Assembly: GCA_030431165.1 (NCBI GenBank)
Contig: JAUIJQ010000111.1
Span: 1-8,387 of the forward strand
From: Rhodothermia bacterium
Lineage (GTDB): Bacteria > Bacteroidota > Rhodothermia > Rhodothermales > JABDKH01
Length of the DNA: 8,387 bases
Reading direction: 5' to 3'
Shown here in pieces: positions 1 to 7,123 of the stretch (its first letter is position 1; the number at the start of each line of letters is the position of its first letter). The position numbers were made by a program, and so were the translations under genes. The notes beneath the pieces are model-generated. The model had not been told where the DNA came from. It saw only the letters and a list, made by a program, of their open reading frames with translations, and did not search any database.

Positions 1-806
1 GAGGAGAACACCTTGTCGCGACCGGTCAGATCGAGGTAATTCACGTAGGCGTGTAGCCAGATCGGATGGTATACCGACGCGTCTTCGATCTCCCAGCTTC
101 GTATTGTGTCGCTTGCCAGGATCTCGGCCATCTTGCGCCAGGTCGCCGCACGCGGGTGATCCGGGAACGCAATCGAGGCGGCCATCAGGCTCTCGGCGCG
201 AAGCATCGCGCGATTCATTGCACCCCACTCGGGAAACTTGAATACGATATCAGCACTGGACGCCACTGCGTCACGAATGGCATCGATGTCGGCTTCGCGG
301 TACACACCCGAATCACGTGTGCGCGTAAACGCTTCGACATAAACAGGCAGCGCACGGAACCAGTTTACCGCTGGGATGCCGTCATTATATTCGACGCGTG
401 TACGGAACGACTCCGGGAAATAGCGCCGGTACTCGTTCATCGAGACGAGCAGGTCGCGCGTTGTTTCGGCATACTTCCGTTCGCCCGTGCGCTCGTACAG
501 GTACGACGACACATCTGCAATATTTACCAGGAAGGTTGGCGGCTGGTAGCCGATAAGTTCGGAGACGATATTTCCGCCCATGAGCTCCGAGAATCGCTCG
601 CGCCAGCGCTCCACCTGGTCGTCGAGTGTCGCGAGTGCATCGTCGAGGCTTTCCTCGAGATAGCGATCAACCTGCGCATCGTCCAACTGGCGTGCTGACG
701 CTGTCTGCGCCAAACAAACTGCGACGGTCAAGCTGAACAGAATAGCAGCTACGGAAAAGGGATGTCGGTAGTGAAGGAGCGGCATAGGAAGACGTCGGAT
801 AAACAT
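1..806 (-). CDS. Exported alpha-helical protein, possibly a polysaccharide-lyase-like (alpha/alpha) toroid; 3' end beyond the window
   Basis: Only the first 268 residues are in the window; the frame stays open to base 1. Residues 17-38 form a signal peptide (hydrophobic AILFSLTVAVCLA, then QTASA with likely cleavage after Ala38), so the mature protein should be periplasmic or outside the cell. The rest is helix-rich and aromatic-rich, with repeated amphipathic helices, and has conspicuous segments YNDGIPAVNWFRALP (140-154) and EWGAMNRAMLRAESLMAA (193-210). This pattern resembles the (alpha/alpha) toroids of alginate-lyase and heparinase-like enzymes, but I see no diagnostic catalytic motif, so the enzymatic call is tentative. 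It is the third gene of a minus-strand set after the Gfo/Idh/MocA gene, with an 88 bp gap. The start at 806 gives the longest leader. An in-frame Met at 785 (residue 8) also leaves a complete signal peptide. Neither start has a clear Shine-Dalgarno sequence. Confidence 0.75.
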   Translation of the reverse strand, partial: MFIRRLPMPLLHYRHPFSVAAILFSLTVAVCLAQTASARQLDDAQVDRYLEESLDDALATLDDQVERWRERFSELMGGNIVSELIGYQPPTFLVNIADVSSYLYERTGERKYAETTRDLLVSMNEYRRYFPESFRTRVEYNDGIPAVNWFRALPVYVEAFTRTRDSGVYREADIDAIRDAVASSADIVFKFPEWGAMNRAMLRAESLMAASIAFPDHPRAATWRKMAEILASDTIRSWEIEDASVYHPIWLHAYVNYLDLTGRDKVFS

Positions 807-808
807 GA

Positions 809-827
809 GTGTCCGTTTGTCGGACGT
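809..827. promoter_or_regulatory. Short inverted repeat just upstream of the exported helical protein
   Basis: The arms GTCCG (811-815) and CGGAC (821-825) are perfect complements around a 5-nt loop, TTTGT on the plus strand. The element ends 5 bp before the start codon at 806, within the 88 bp gap after the oxidoreductase gene. On the transcript it would be a small hairpin just upstream of the start codon, able to affect translation or mark an internal regulatory site. Five base pairs can arise by chance in GC-rich DNA, so this is only a candidate. Confidence 0.2.
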
Positions 828-894
828 GCGAGTGGGCGGTTAATCGGTCGGTAGGGCAGGGTTGCGTGGCAGGTGAACACCGGAAGGCATCTGG

Positions 895-1950
895 TCAGAC
901 ACGTACCCAGCAGTCCTCGGCATCGGACTTGAAGCACGCCTCGAGGACCTTCTGGACCTCGGCTCCGCGTTCGAAGTCAGGCTCGGCCGTTGCACCTGTG
1001 CGGATGCCCTTTACAAATCGCCGGTACAGGTCGGGTACTGCACGCACTTTTGCGGTTTTCCACTCTGCGGTCTGTGTTGATCGACCCGTGCAGTATTCGA
1101 TCCGGTTGTAGTCGTCATCCAGTGAAATCCGCAAAGCGCCGCGGTCACCGTGAATCGACAAGTTCAACGAGTTGGCGTGGCCTGTAGCCCAGCGCGTGGC
1201 TGTAATGCTTCCGAGTGCGCCATTGGCAAACTCGGTCTGAATGACCGCCGTGTCGTTTGCATCAAGCTTGTATTCGCCGATCCGATTTCCCGGGGCTTTC
1301 CGGAAAGCCTTCAGTCGGCAGTTCACGGCCTTTACGGGCCCGACAGGGAAAGTCGCAAAGTCCACGATATGCACGCCGATGTCGCCCAGGACGCCGCGAC
1401 TGCCGTGCTGCGACGACAAGCGCCACAGCCACTGCGCTTCCGTCCGCCAGTCACCCCAGGCTTTGCTGACGAGCCAGGATTGCAGGTAGGACGCTTCGAC
1501 ATGTCTGATGTCTCCAAGTGCGCCAGACTCGATCATCTTCCGGGCGCGGTACAACGCGCCTGATCGACGGTACGAGAAATTCACCATGTGGACGATCCCC
1601 TCGCGCTTGGCGCTTCGTGCCATACGCGCGGCGTCTTTGTAGTTCACTGCGAGAGGTTTTTCGCAGAGGACGTGTTTGCCCTCATGGATGGCTTGCAGCG
1701 CGAGTCCGGCGTGCGACGAGTCGGGCGTGACAATGCAGACCGCATCGAGGTCGCGGTGCCCGATCAGTTCATCCGCGTCGGTAGTTGCAAGCGGAATGTC
1801 GTACGCCGCAGCAAATTGGCTGACGCGATCTTCGAGTACGTCGCACGCTCCGACGACTCTCGCGCCGCGCATACTGGTAAAGGCCTGGGCGTGGTTGTGT
1901 GCCATGCCGCCCGTGCCGATGATGCCGATTCGAACCTGCTTTGATGACAT
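895..1950 (-). CDS. Gfo/Idh/MocA family NAD(P)-dependent oxidoreductase (ThuB-like position)
   Basis: A cytoplasmic sugar or sugar-derivative dehydrogenase of 351 residues, the usual family length. The N-terminal Rossmann domain has the dinucleotide loop GTGGMAHNH (12-20), an acidic residue after the second strand (CDVLED, 36-41), and the family hallmark CEKPLA (96-101), whose Lys98 sits at the active site. The C-terminal substrate domain carries GDIGVHIVD (189-197). In characterised members, the Asp and His of this motif (here Asp190 and His194) help bind and oxidise the sugar hydroxyl. The tail PDFERGAEVQKVLEACFKS (324-342) is also typical. The gene starts 19 bp after the ThuA-family stop, so the two are probably cotranscribed and translationally linked. 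That pairing mirrors ThuA/ThuB, where the dehydrogenase generates 3-keto sugars. The sequence does not reveal the substrate, and inositol, glucose-type and glycoside-specific members look alike. No strong Shine-Dalgarno is seen. Confidence 0.95.
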   Translation of the reverse strand: MSSKQVRIGIIGTGGMAHNHAQAFTSMRGARVVGACDVLEDRVSQFAAAYDIPLATTDADELIGHRDLDAVCIVTPDSSHAGLALQAIHEGKHVLCEKPLAVNYKDAARMARSAKREGIVHMVNFSYRRSGALYRARKMIESGALGDIRHVEASYLQSWLVSKAWGDWRTEAQWLWRLSSQHGSRGVLGDIGVHIVDFATFPVGPVKAVNCRLKAFRKAPGNRIGEYKLDANDTAVIQTEFANGALGSITATRWATGHANSLNLSIHGDRGALRISLDDDYNRIEYCTGRSTQTAEWKTAKVRAVPDLYRRFVKGIRTGATAEPDFERGAEVQKVLEACFKSDAEDCWVRV

Positions 1951-1969
1951 ACTGCGTCGCCTGCGTTCG

Positions 1970-2746
1970 TTACTTGAATCCCTCGTCGCCGGGCCTATGC
2001 AACGTAGCTCCGCGCACCTCGATCGGTTCAGGCGCTTGCTCCGGCGGGACGTTGGGTGCTTCGTCGATCCACCGAGGGGTCGTTGGGGCGGCCCAATGGA
2101 CCGCGTTACTCAATACGCGTCGGACCTCCGGCTGGTAGTACACCGGATAGGTCTCGTGCCCCGGCCTGAAGTAGAAGATCTTCCCGTTGCCGCGCGTCCA
2201 CGTTCCACCCGACCGGAACACTTCTCCGCCCTCAAACCAACTGATGAAGATCTGCTCTTCGGGTACGGGGATGCCGAACGGTTCGCCGTACATCTCCGCG
2301 TTTGGGATTTCGAAGTAGCGATCGATCCCCTGTGTAATCGGGTGTGACGGGTTGCAGACCCAGAGTCGTTCTTTCTCGCCGGCTTCCCGCCAGCAGAGGC
2401 TGCACGACGTACCCATGAGTCGCTTGAAGATCTTCGAGTAGTGCCCGGAGTGCAGCACGATTAGCCCCATGCCTTCGAGGACGCGTTTGTGGACACGGTC
2501 AACGACCTCGTCTTCGACCTCACCGTGGGCGCAGTGGCCCCACCACGTCAGTACGTCTGTGTCATCGAGCACGGCATCGGTGAGACCGTGCTCGGGCTGA
2601 TCCAGGGTGGCCGTTCTGGTGGTGATTCGCGCATCTTCCGCCAGGCCCGCGGCAATCGTCGCGTGCATTCCATCGGGATATACCGATCGAACGAGCTCGT
2701 TGGTACGCTCGTGGACATTCTCGCCCCAAACAGTCACCCTGATCAT
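1970..2746 (-). CDS. thuA: ThuA-family (trehalose utilization-like) protein
   Basis: A 258-residue cytoplasmic protein with the class I glutamine amidotransferase-like fold of the ThuA family and no signal peptide. Family-typical blocks occur in order: MIRVTVWGENVHE at the N-terminus, YPDGMHATIAAGL (23-35), TATLDQPEHGL (45-55), TWWGHCAHGEV (67-77), GLIVLHSGHYSKIFKRLMG (94-112), CSLCWREAGEKERLWV (115-130), NPSHPITQGI (132-141), EMYGEPFGIP (151-160), FISWFEGGEVFRSGG (167-181) and GNGKIFYFRPGHETYP (186-201). A proline-rich tail (221-258) extends past the conserved core. In Sinorhizobium, ThuA works with the dehydrogenase ThuB in trehalose and related disaccharide catabolism through 3-keto intermediates; the exact chemistry of most relatives is unknown. 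It leads the minus-strand operon. I chose the ATG at 2746 because conservation begins there. An in-frame GTG at 2758 would add four residues. The symbol reflects family, not proven substrate. Confidence 0.93.
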   Translation of the reverse strand: MIRVTVWGENVHERTNELVRSVYPDGMHATIAAGLAEDARITTRTATLDQPEHGLTDAVLDDTDVLTWWGHCAHGEVEDEVVDRVHKRVLEGMGLIVLHSGHYSKIFKRLMGTSCSLCWREAGEKERLWVCNPSHPITQGIDRYFEIPNAEMYGEPFGIPVPEEQIFISWFEGGEVFRSGGTWTRGNGKIFYFRPGHETYPVYYQPEVRRVLSNAVHWAAPTTPRWIDEAPNVPPEQAPEPIEVRGATLHRPGDEGFK

Positions 2747-2901
2747 AGGCCCGATCACAACTCCGGTATAAACAATTTGCTTCGGTTATCAGGCTGGCAA
2801 TGTACTAATTGCTGATTGCAGATTGTGACCGGCGGTCCAATTGTGGATTGTCGATTTCCGGTGACAGTCGCAGCCGCGCCGCCAAGGGGTTATCTTGGGC
2901 T
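2747..2901. other. Divergent intergenic region between the thuA-like operon and the antiporter gene
   Basis: This 155 bp stretch must hold the promoters of two divergent units. It is AT-richer than its surroundings from about 2758 to 2825. I could not fix a convincing -35/-10 pair or a Bacteroidota-type TTTG/TAnnTTTG promoter on either strand. AAGGGG at 2884-2889 lies 12 nt before the antiporter ATG at 2902 and is a usable, slightly distant Shine-Dalgarno candidate. The antiporter frame stays open upstream to a TTG at 2809, but that extension is hydrophilic, Arg/Ser-rich and encoded by the short repeats described separately, so it is not treated as coding. Confidence 0.5.
2805..2857 (+). repeat. 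Two blocks of three degenerate 7-bp repeats (nnRATTG) around a palindrome
   Basis: Block one is CTAATTG, CTGATTG, CAGATTG, perfectly in tandem at 2805-2825. Block two is CCAATTG, TGGATTG, TCGATTT at 2837-2857. Between them, GACC-GGC-GGTC (2827-2837) is an 11 bp interrupted palindrome whose last base is shared with block two. All six units share the RATT core on the same strand and the same 7-bp period; five also share the final G. The repeats lie 45-97 bp upstream of the antiporter start. They could be transcription-factor half-sites, or the remnant of an intergenic short-repeat family. The sequence does not decide between these. Confidence 0.55.
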
Positions 2902-5427
2902 ATGAGCGAGACAATCCTGATTGGAATCGTTAGCGTAATCGTCCTGGGCATCGGCTCGCAGTGGCTGGCGTGGCGACTACGGATACCGTCTATCCTGCTG
3001 CTACTCGTTGTCGGATTCCTTGCCGGGCCGGTGACCGGGCTGCTCCCGCCGTCCTCGCTCCAGGGTGACTGGCTGTTCGCTTTTGTCTCGATTTCGATCG
3101 GGATCATTCTTTTTGAGGGCGGACTCAGTCTTCGGATATCTGAGCTGCGCGAGATTGGGACCGCGGTACTGAACCTGATTACCCTGGGTGTGCTTGTTAC
3201 GTGGGCGCTTGCCGCCGCGGCGGCGTACTACATCCTCGGGTTCAATATCTCGATGGCCACGCTGACTGGCGCAATTCTCACCGTGACCGGTCCCACGGTC
3301 ATCATCCCGTTGTTGCGCCACGTGCGTCCGAAGGGCCGCATCAGCAAGATCGCAAAGTGGGAGGGGATCACGATTGATCCAGTGGGCGCCGTGCTTGCCG
3401 TACTGGTGCTCGAGACAATCCTCATTCTGGAAGCCGAAGTCGGCGATTCGGGCACATACGGAGAGGCCGCCATTCATGCGATAGAAGGGCTGCTCTTGAC
3501 CATCGCCACCAGTGTCGGTGTTGGCGTCATCGGTGCTGGAATACTCGTGCTTGTACTGTACCGCAGAATGGTGCCCGATTTTTTGCGGTCGTCGGTGGCG
3601 CTGATGATTGTCGTCGCAACGTTTGCGATTTCGAACACCTTGCAACCCGAGTCTGGGCTCCTTGAGGTGACGCTGATGGGCATCATCCTCGCCAACCAGC
3701 GCTACGTTGACGTCCGCCGGATCGTAGAGTTCAAAGAGGATCTTCAGGTCCTGCTGATCGCCTGCCTGTTTGTTCTTCTCAGCGCTCGCCTCGAACTGTC
3801 AGCGTTGGAGTTCATCAACTGGCAGTCATTTGTGTTTCTTGGTGCGCTGATCCTCGTTGTGCGTCCGCTCGCCGTGTTCGTCGCAACCGTGCCAACGCGC
3901 CTGAAGGCAGGGGAGAAGCTCTTCCTGTCATGGCTGGCTCCACGGGGTATTGTTGCGGCCGCTGTTGCGTCGCTCTTTGCGTTTCGGCTTGATTCGATTT
4001 ATCCGGAGGCCGCGCCGGCCCTTGTGCCCCTGATCTTCTTTGTAATTGTCGGGACGGTCGCGATCTATGGCCTCACGATTTCGCCGCTCGCGAAGTATCT
4101 GGGGCTGGCGGATCCGAACCCGCAGGGTGTGCTGATTCTCGGGGCTCACCCGTGGGCGCGCCAACTCGCTGCCGCCATCGATGGTCTCGGCTTCAAGGTG
4201 CTGACAATTGACACGAACCCGCGGAATATCCGGTTCGCGACGCAGGGCGGATTGCAGGCTGTTGTGGCAAACGCGTTGTCTGAATCGGTTCTTGACGAGC
4301 TTGATCTGAGCGGCATCGGTAAGCTGCTTGCACTGACGCCGAACGACGAGATCAACTCACTCGCGGCGTTGAACTTCCTCGAGATATTCGAAAGCACCGA
4401 TGTCTACCAGCTTGGCGTTGGCGCGCGACGAGCTGAGGACAGCGGCGCTCATCTCGCTGCACGGCTACGAGGCAATGAACTCTTTGCCGGACACACCTAC
4501 ACCGAGCTGACCGAGCAGTTCAATGAGGGAGGGCGAATCGCAACGCTGACGGTTGGTCCCGATCAGACGCTTGCTGAACTGCTCGAAGGACACGACGACC
4601 ACGCGTATCCTTTGCTGCTCGCGCGGGGTGACGAACTGGTCATTAATGCGGAGAGCACCCGGTTTGGTGCGGCACCGGGTGACCAGGTTGTCATCTTCTT
4701 TCCATCCGTCGAAAAAGAGCAAGCCCGCGTCGAGATCGCCGCATTCGACAGTCTGCTGACGCGAGCACACGTCCTCGATCTCGATCGGGAGGCTGAGTTT
4801 GAGAAGATCGCGATGCAGGCCGCGGCGCTGCTTGCCACGCGGCTGCCGATCTCAGCCGACAAGCTGGCGACGGGATTCCTGGAGGGAGCCCGCTTTGGTG
4901 CCGCCCCGATTTCGCATGGGATTGCAATTCCACACTTCCGACTGCCAAGCATCGAGGAGCCCGAGCTCGTGCTTGTCAGGGACAAAGCAGGCTGCGCAAT
5001 CAATCTGGAAGAAGGTTTTGCAGACGCCGCATCAGACGATGCAAAGGTCTACGGGTTGTTCTTCCTTGTCAGTCCGCAGTCTCATCCCGGCATTCACCTG
5101 CGCGTACTTGCGCAGATTGCCAGTCGCGTAGACGACGATGACTTTATGGATACGTGGATGGCCGCGCCTGACCACCAGCGTCTGAAAGAGACGCTTCTTG
5201 ACCCCGAGCGTTTTCTTTCGCTCGAACTGGATGCCGCCGAAGAGATCGGGTTCGTGGGTTCTTCGATCGAGTCGGTGTCCTTACCTAGAGACGCGTTTGT
5301 TGCGCTTGTCGCGCGCAACGGTGAGCTGCGCTCAGCGCCGCCCGAGCTTGTGCTCAGGCAGGGAGACCGCATCACCATAGTTGGCGAACCCGATACGATC
5401 TCCTCGCTGAGACGACGGTTGCTTTAG
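2902..5427 (+). CDS. CPA-type cation/proton antiporter fused to RCK (TrkA-N/TrkA-C) and PTS EIIA-like domains
   Basis: An 841-residue inner-membrane protein predicted to exchange Na+ or K+ for H+. Residues 1-400 form a CPA membrane domain with about 12-13 hydrophobic helices. Its motifs include LFEGGLSLR (70-78), the unwound-helix segment TVTGPTVIIPLLRHVRP (127-143), an ion-site motif EGITIDPVGA (154-163) with Asp159, and SWLAPRGIVAAAVASL (343-358). Residues about 408-525 are an RCK_N/TrkA-N Rossmann domain (VLILGAHPWARQLA, then acidic Asp437 in LTIDTNP). The nucleotide loop is degenerate: the later glycines are replaced. Residues about 538-603 look like an RCK_C-type beta domain. Residues about 630-770 form a PTS EIIA-like domain with the phospho-acceptor motif GIAIPH, His678. 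Residues 771-841 are a final RCK_C domain (RNGELRSAPPELVLRQGD, RITIVGEP). Plain CPA antiporters are about 400-600 residues, so half of this protein is regulatory. The ATG at 2902 fits the start of the first helix, with AAGGGG upstream. The gene is monocistronic and converges on the GH20 gene. Which cation is carried is unknown. Confidence 0.93.
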   Translation: MSETILIGIVSVIVLGIGSQWLAWRLRIPSILLLLVVGFLAGPVTGLLPPSSLQGDWLFAFVSISIGIILFEGGLSLRISELREIGTAVLNLITLGVLVTWALAAAAAYYILGFNISMATLTGAILTVTGPTVIIPLLRHVRPKGRISKIAKWEGITIDPVGAVLAVLVLETILILEAEVGDSGTYGEAAIHAIEGLLLTIATSVGVGVIGAGILVLVLYRRMVPDFLRSSVALMIVVATFAISNTLQPESGLLEVTLMGIILANQRYVDVRRIVEFKEDLQVLLIACLFVLLSARLELSALEFINWQSFVFLGALILVVRPLAVFVATVPTRLKAGEKLFLSWLAPRGIVAAAVASLFAFRLDSIYPEAAPALVPLIFFVIVGTVAIYGLTISPLAKYLGLADPNPQGVLILGAHPWARQLAAAIDGLGFKVLTIDTNPRNIRFATQGGLQAVVANALSESVLDELDLSGIGKLLALTPNDEINSLAALNFLEIFESTDVYQLGVGARRAEDSGAHLAARLRGNELFAGHTYTELTEQFNEGGRIATLTVGPDQTLAELLEGHDDHAYPLLLARGDELVINAESTRFGAAPGDQVVIFFPSVEKEQARVEIAAFDSLLTRAHVLDLDREAEFEKIAMQAAALLATRLPISADKLATGFLEGARFGAAPISHGIAIPHFRLPSIEEPELVLVRDKAGCAINLEEGFADAASDDAKVYGLFFLVSPQSHPGIHLRVLAQIASRVDDDDFMDTWMAAPDHQRLKETLLDPERFLSLELDAAEEIGFVGSSIESVSLPRDAFVALVARNGELRSAPPELVLRQGDRITIVGEPDTISSLRRRLL

Positions 5428-5440
5428 CGAGCAGATGACG

Positions 5441-5478
5441 GGTTCTAGTCGAACCGCACCCATGGGATTTCGGGTGCG
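5441..5478. terminator. Candidate hairpins at the convergent antiporter/GH20 gene ends
   Basis: Only 17 bp separate the antiporter stop (5427) from the GH20 stop (5445). Two adjacent inverted repeats lie at this junction. GGTTC-TAGTC-GAACC at 5441-5455 spans the GH20 stop codon. CGCACCC (5455-5461) pairs perfectly with GGGTGCG (5472-5478) across a 10-nt loop inside the last GH20 codons. Either could form on both transcripts. No T-run follows on either strand, so a classical intrinsic terminator is not supported. These may act as RNA-stability structures or weak bidirectional terminators. Confidence 0.3.
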
Positions 5479-7115
5479 CGACGGTAGTTGACGCCAAGCA
5501 CTGTCCACCGCGGTCCGTGCGCTGCCAAACGATGTTGGTACGTTGACCATTGGCGATCGGCTGAACGCGACCAGCCCAGTTCGGCTACGCCGGGGAGGCG
5601 GGGGAACGCCATGTACTCGATGTCATGTATCGAGCTGATCGATTCGGTCCAGATAGGTGCCTCCACGCCGGCAACGGCGTGTTCGGGGATGCCGGCAAAG
5701 ACGTCTGAGATGTCCCAGTCGTATGCATCCCGCACGTCGTTGAGGCCCGCCCACGTGAGTCCGAGCACCGTCGACGTGTCATACTTCATGTCGAGGTAGA
5801 TCCGGTCTGCGGGGGAGATGATAAACTGCACGTCGTTGGTAACGGCGAGGTCAACGCGCGTCCTGAGGGCAGCGGCTGCCGCCGCCCGCGCGCTGTCAAG
5901 CCCGGCGTCGTTGTTACCGCGCCATAGCGGGCGCCAGAGCTGCACGCGGGATCCCGGGTTGAGGTCGGCCGACGCGACCTCGTCCCAGCCTACAAGCGTC
6001 TTGCCGTGGCGAGCCACGATTTGCTGTACTGTCTCGACGAAGGCCACATACTCCCCATGCGTGAGCGTTTCAACCTCGTCGCCGCCAACGTGGAAATACG
6101 GCCCGGGCGTCATGGCGGCAATCTCGCGGATTACGTCGTCAATAAACTCGTACGTCTCGTCGCGGCTGACACACACCGAACTGAATCCCACGGCCGTGCC
6201 TTCAAACAGCGCAGGTGCGACGCCGTCGCAGTTCAGTTCCGGATACGATGCCAGTGCCGCGTTTGTGTGCCCCGGCAGATCGATCTCGGGCACGACGGTG
6301 ACAAATCGATCAGCGGCGTACTGAACGAGGTCGGCGTACGCTTCGCGGGTGAAGAATCCGCCGCCTTTGCCACCGACCTGCGTTGTTGCTCCGTACTCGG
6401 TCAGCCTCGGGCGTCCGGGAATCTCTATGCGCCAACCCTGGTCATCCGACAAATGCAGATGCAGGCGGTTCATCTTGTACAGAGCAAGCAGGTCAATGAA
6501 GCGCTTGACATCGGGGGCGGGTATGAAGTGACGCGAGACATCGAGCATCGCACCGCGCCAGCCGAACCTCGGTGAGTCGCGGATTTCAATCGCCGGGACA
6601 GGCAGCGGTCGCTCGTATGCGGCCCCGTACTCAACGAAGGGCGGGAGGAGCTGTCGGATAGTCTGCAAACCGTAGAACATGCCCGCGGCACTGGCTGCGC
6701 GCACCACGATGCGTGTGGGTGTCACGCTCAGGACGTAGCCCTCCGCCCCAAGCGAATCTTCCGCGCCGATTCGCGTAAACTGAACAACGTGTTCGGCATG
6801 CGACGAGTCGGATGAAAGCACAGCCGGCGTGGTGTCGCGTGTATTGCCAACGAGATCGGCGAGCAGGACACCGATGCGGCGCGCTTCGTTATCACCTGGG
6901 TCATGCGTTATTTCAACCGAAGCGTTGATGAGGAACGGATCCGCGTTTGCAGTGACCACCGATACCGGTACGGGGATTACCGCGTGGTTTGGCGGGCTGG
7001 TCGAGCCCTGCCCGCATCCGGTGAGCGCAAATGCGGCCAGAACACCGGGAAGCACGGCACGTAGCAGCACACGGAGTACCAGGTTTGGCAGGAAGCTGTC
7101 TTGATGGCGAGACAT
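5445..7115 (-). CDS. Family GH20 beta-N-acetylhexosaminidase, predicted lipoprotein
   Basis: A complete 556-residue exo-enzyme expected to release terminal GlcNAc/GalNAc from chito-oligosaccharides or glycans by substrate-assisted catalysis. The N-terminus is a lipoprotein signal with the lipobox LTGC (Cys34), so it should be membrane-anchored and face the periplasm or outside. Residues about 44-175 are the GH20 N-terminal alpha/beta domain (VIPVPVSV, then GLQTIRQLLP). Residues about 183-520 are the TIM barrel: FGWRGAMLDVSRHF (184-197), KMNRLHLHLSDDQGWRIEI (214-232), VPEIDLPGHTNAALASYPEL (275-294), the catalytic pair Asp346-Glu347 in FHVGGDEVE, LVGWDE (374-379), IISPADRIYLDMKYD (432-446), LGLTWAG (451-457) and APIWTES (486-492). 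All key residues appear intact. The length is close to the compact Streptomyces plicatus-type hexosaminidases. It diverges from an esterase lipoprotein gene across 38 bp, which suggests joint control. No clear Shine-Dalgarno precedes the ATG at 7115. Confidence 0.96.
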   Translation of the reverse strand: MSRHQDSFLPNLVLRVLLRAVLPGVLAAFALTGCGQGSTSPPNHAVIPVPVSVVTANADPFLINASVEITHDPGDNEARRIGVLLADLVGNTRDTTPAVLSSDSSHAEHVVQFTRIGAEDSLGAEGYVLSVTPTRIVVRAASAAGMFYGLQTIRQLLPPFVEYGAAYERPLPVPAIEIRDSPRFGWRGAMLDVSRHFIPAPDVKRFIDLLALYKMNRLHLHLSDDQGWRIEIPGRPRLTEYGATTQVGGKGGGFFTREAYADLVQYAADRFVTVVPEIDLPGHTNAALASYPELNCDGVAPALFEGTAVGFSSVCVSRDETYEFIDDVIREIAAMTPGPYFHVGGDEVETLTHGEYVAFVETVQQIVARHGKTLVGWDEVASADLNPGSRVQLWRPLWRGNNDAGLDSARAAAAAALRTRVDLAVTNDVQFIISPADRIYLDMKYDTSTVLGLTWAGLNDVRDAYDWDISDVFAGIPEHAVAGVEAPIWTESISSIHDIEYMAFPRLPGVAELGWSRSADRQWSTYQHRLAAHGPRWTVLGVNYRRAPEIPWVRFD

Positions 7116-7123
7116 ACGAGGCG

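Noticed and set aside
66..698. A 210-codon open frame on the plus strand
   Set aside because: It is antisense to the exported helical protein, which has a signal peptide and coherent helices; the plus-strand translation is rich in Cys, His and Arg with no recognisable domain.
1676..2347. A 223-codon open frame on the plus strand
   Set aside because: It spans the junction of the dehydrogenase and ThuA genes on the opposite strand, both strongly supported by family motifs; its own product is low-complexity and unrecognisable.
2747..2758. GTG start at 2758 for the ThuA-family gene
   Set aside because: Family conservation begins at the ATG at 2746. The GGAG motif lies only about 2 nt from the GTG, too close to serve it, so it gives the upstream start no support.
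2805..2857. CRISPR-like array
   Set aside because: Units are 7 bp and directly adjacent, without spacers of 30 bp or so and without cas genes.
2809..2901. N-terminal extension of the antiporter from a TTG at 2809
   Set aside because: The added residues are hydrophilic and Arg/Ser-rich, are encoded by the heptad repeats, and precede a normal membrane-protein start at the ATG at 2902 with AAGGGG upstream.
3001..3645. A 214-codon open frame on the minus strand
   Set aside because: It is antisense to the antiporter membrane domain and its product is a highly charged His/Asp/Arg-rich chain, as expected for the complement of hydrophobic codons.
5863..5895. Alanine-rich run in the GH20 protein as an expanded repeat or frameshift
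   Set aside because: The run (A411-A416 and flanks) is encoded by mixed alanine codons within an uninterrupted frame and falls in a variable loop between conserved barrel motifs.
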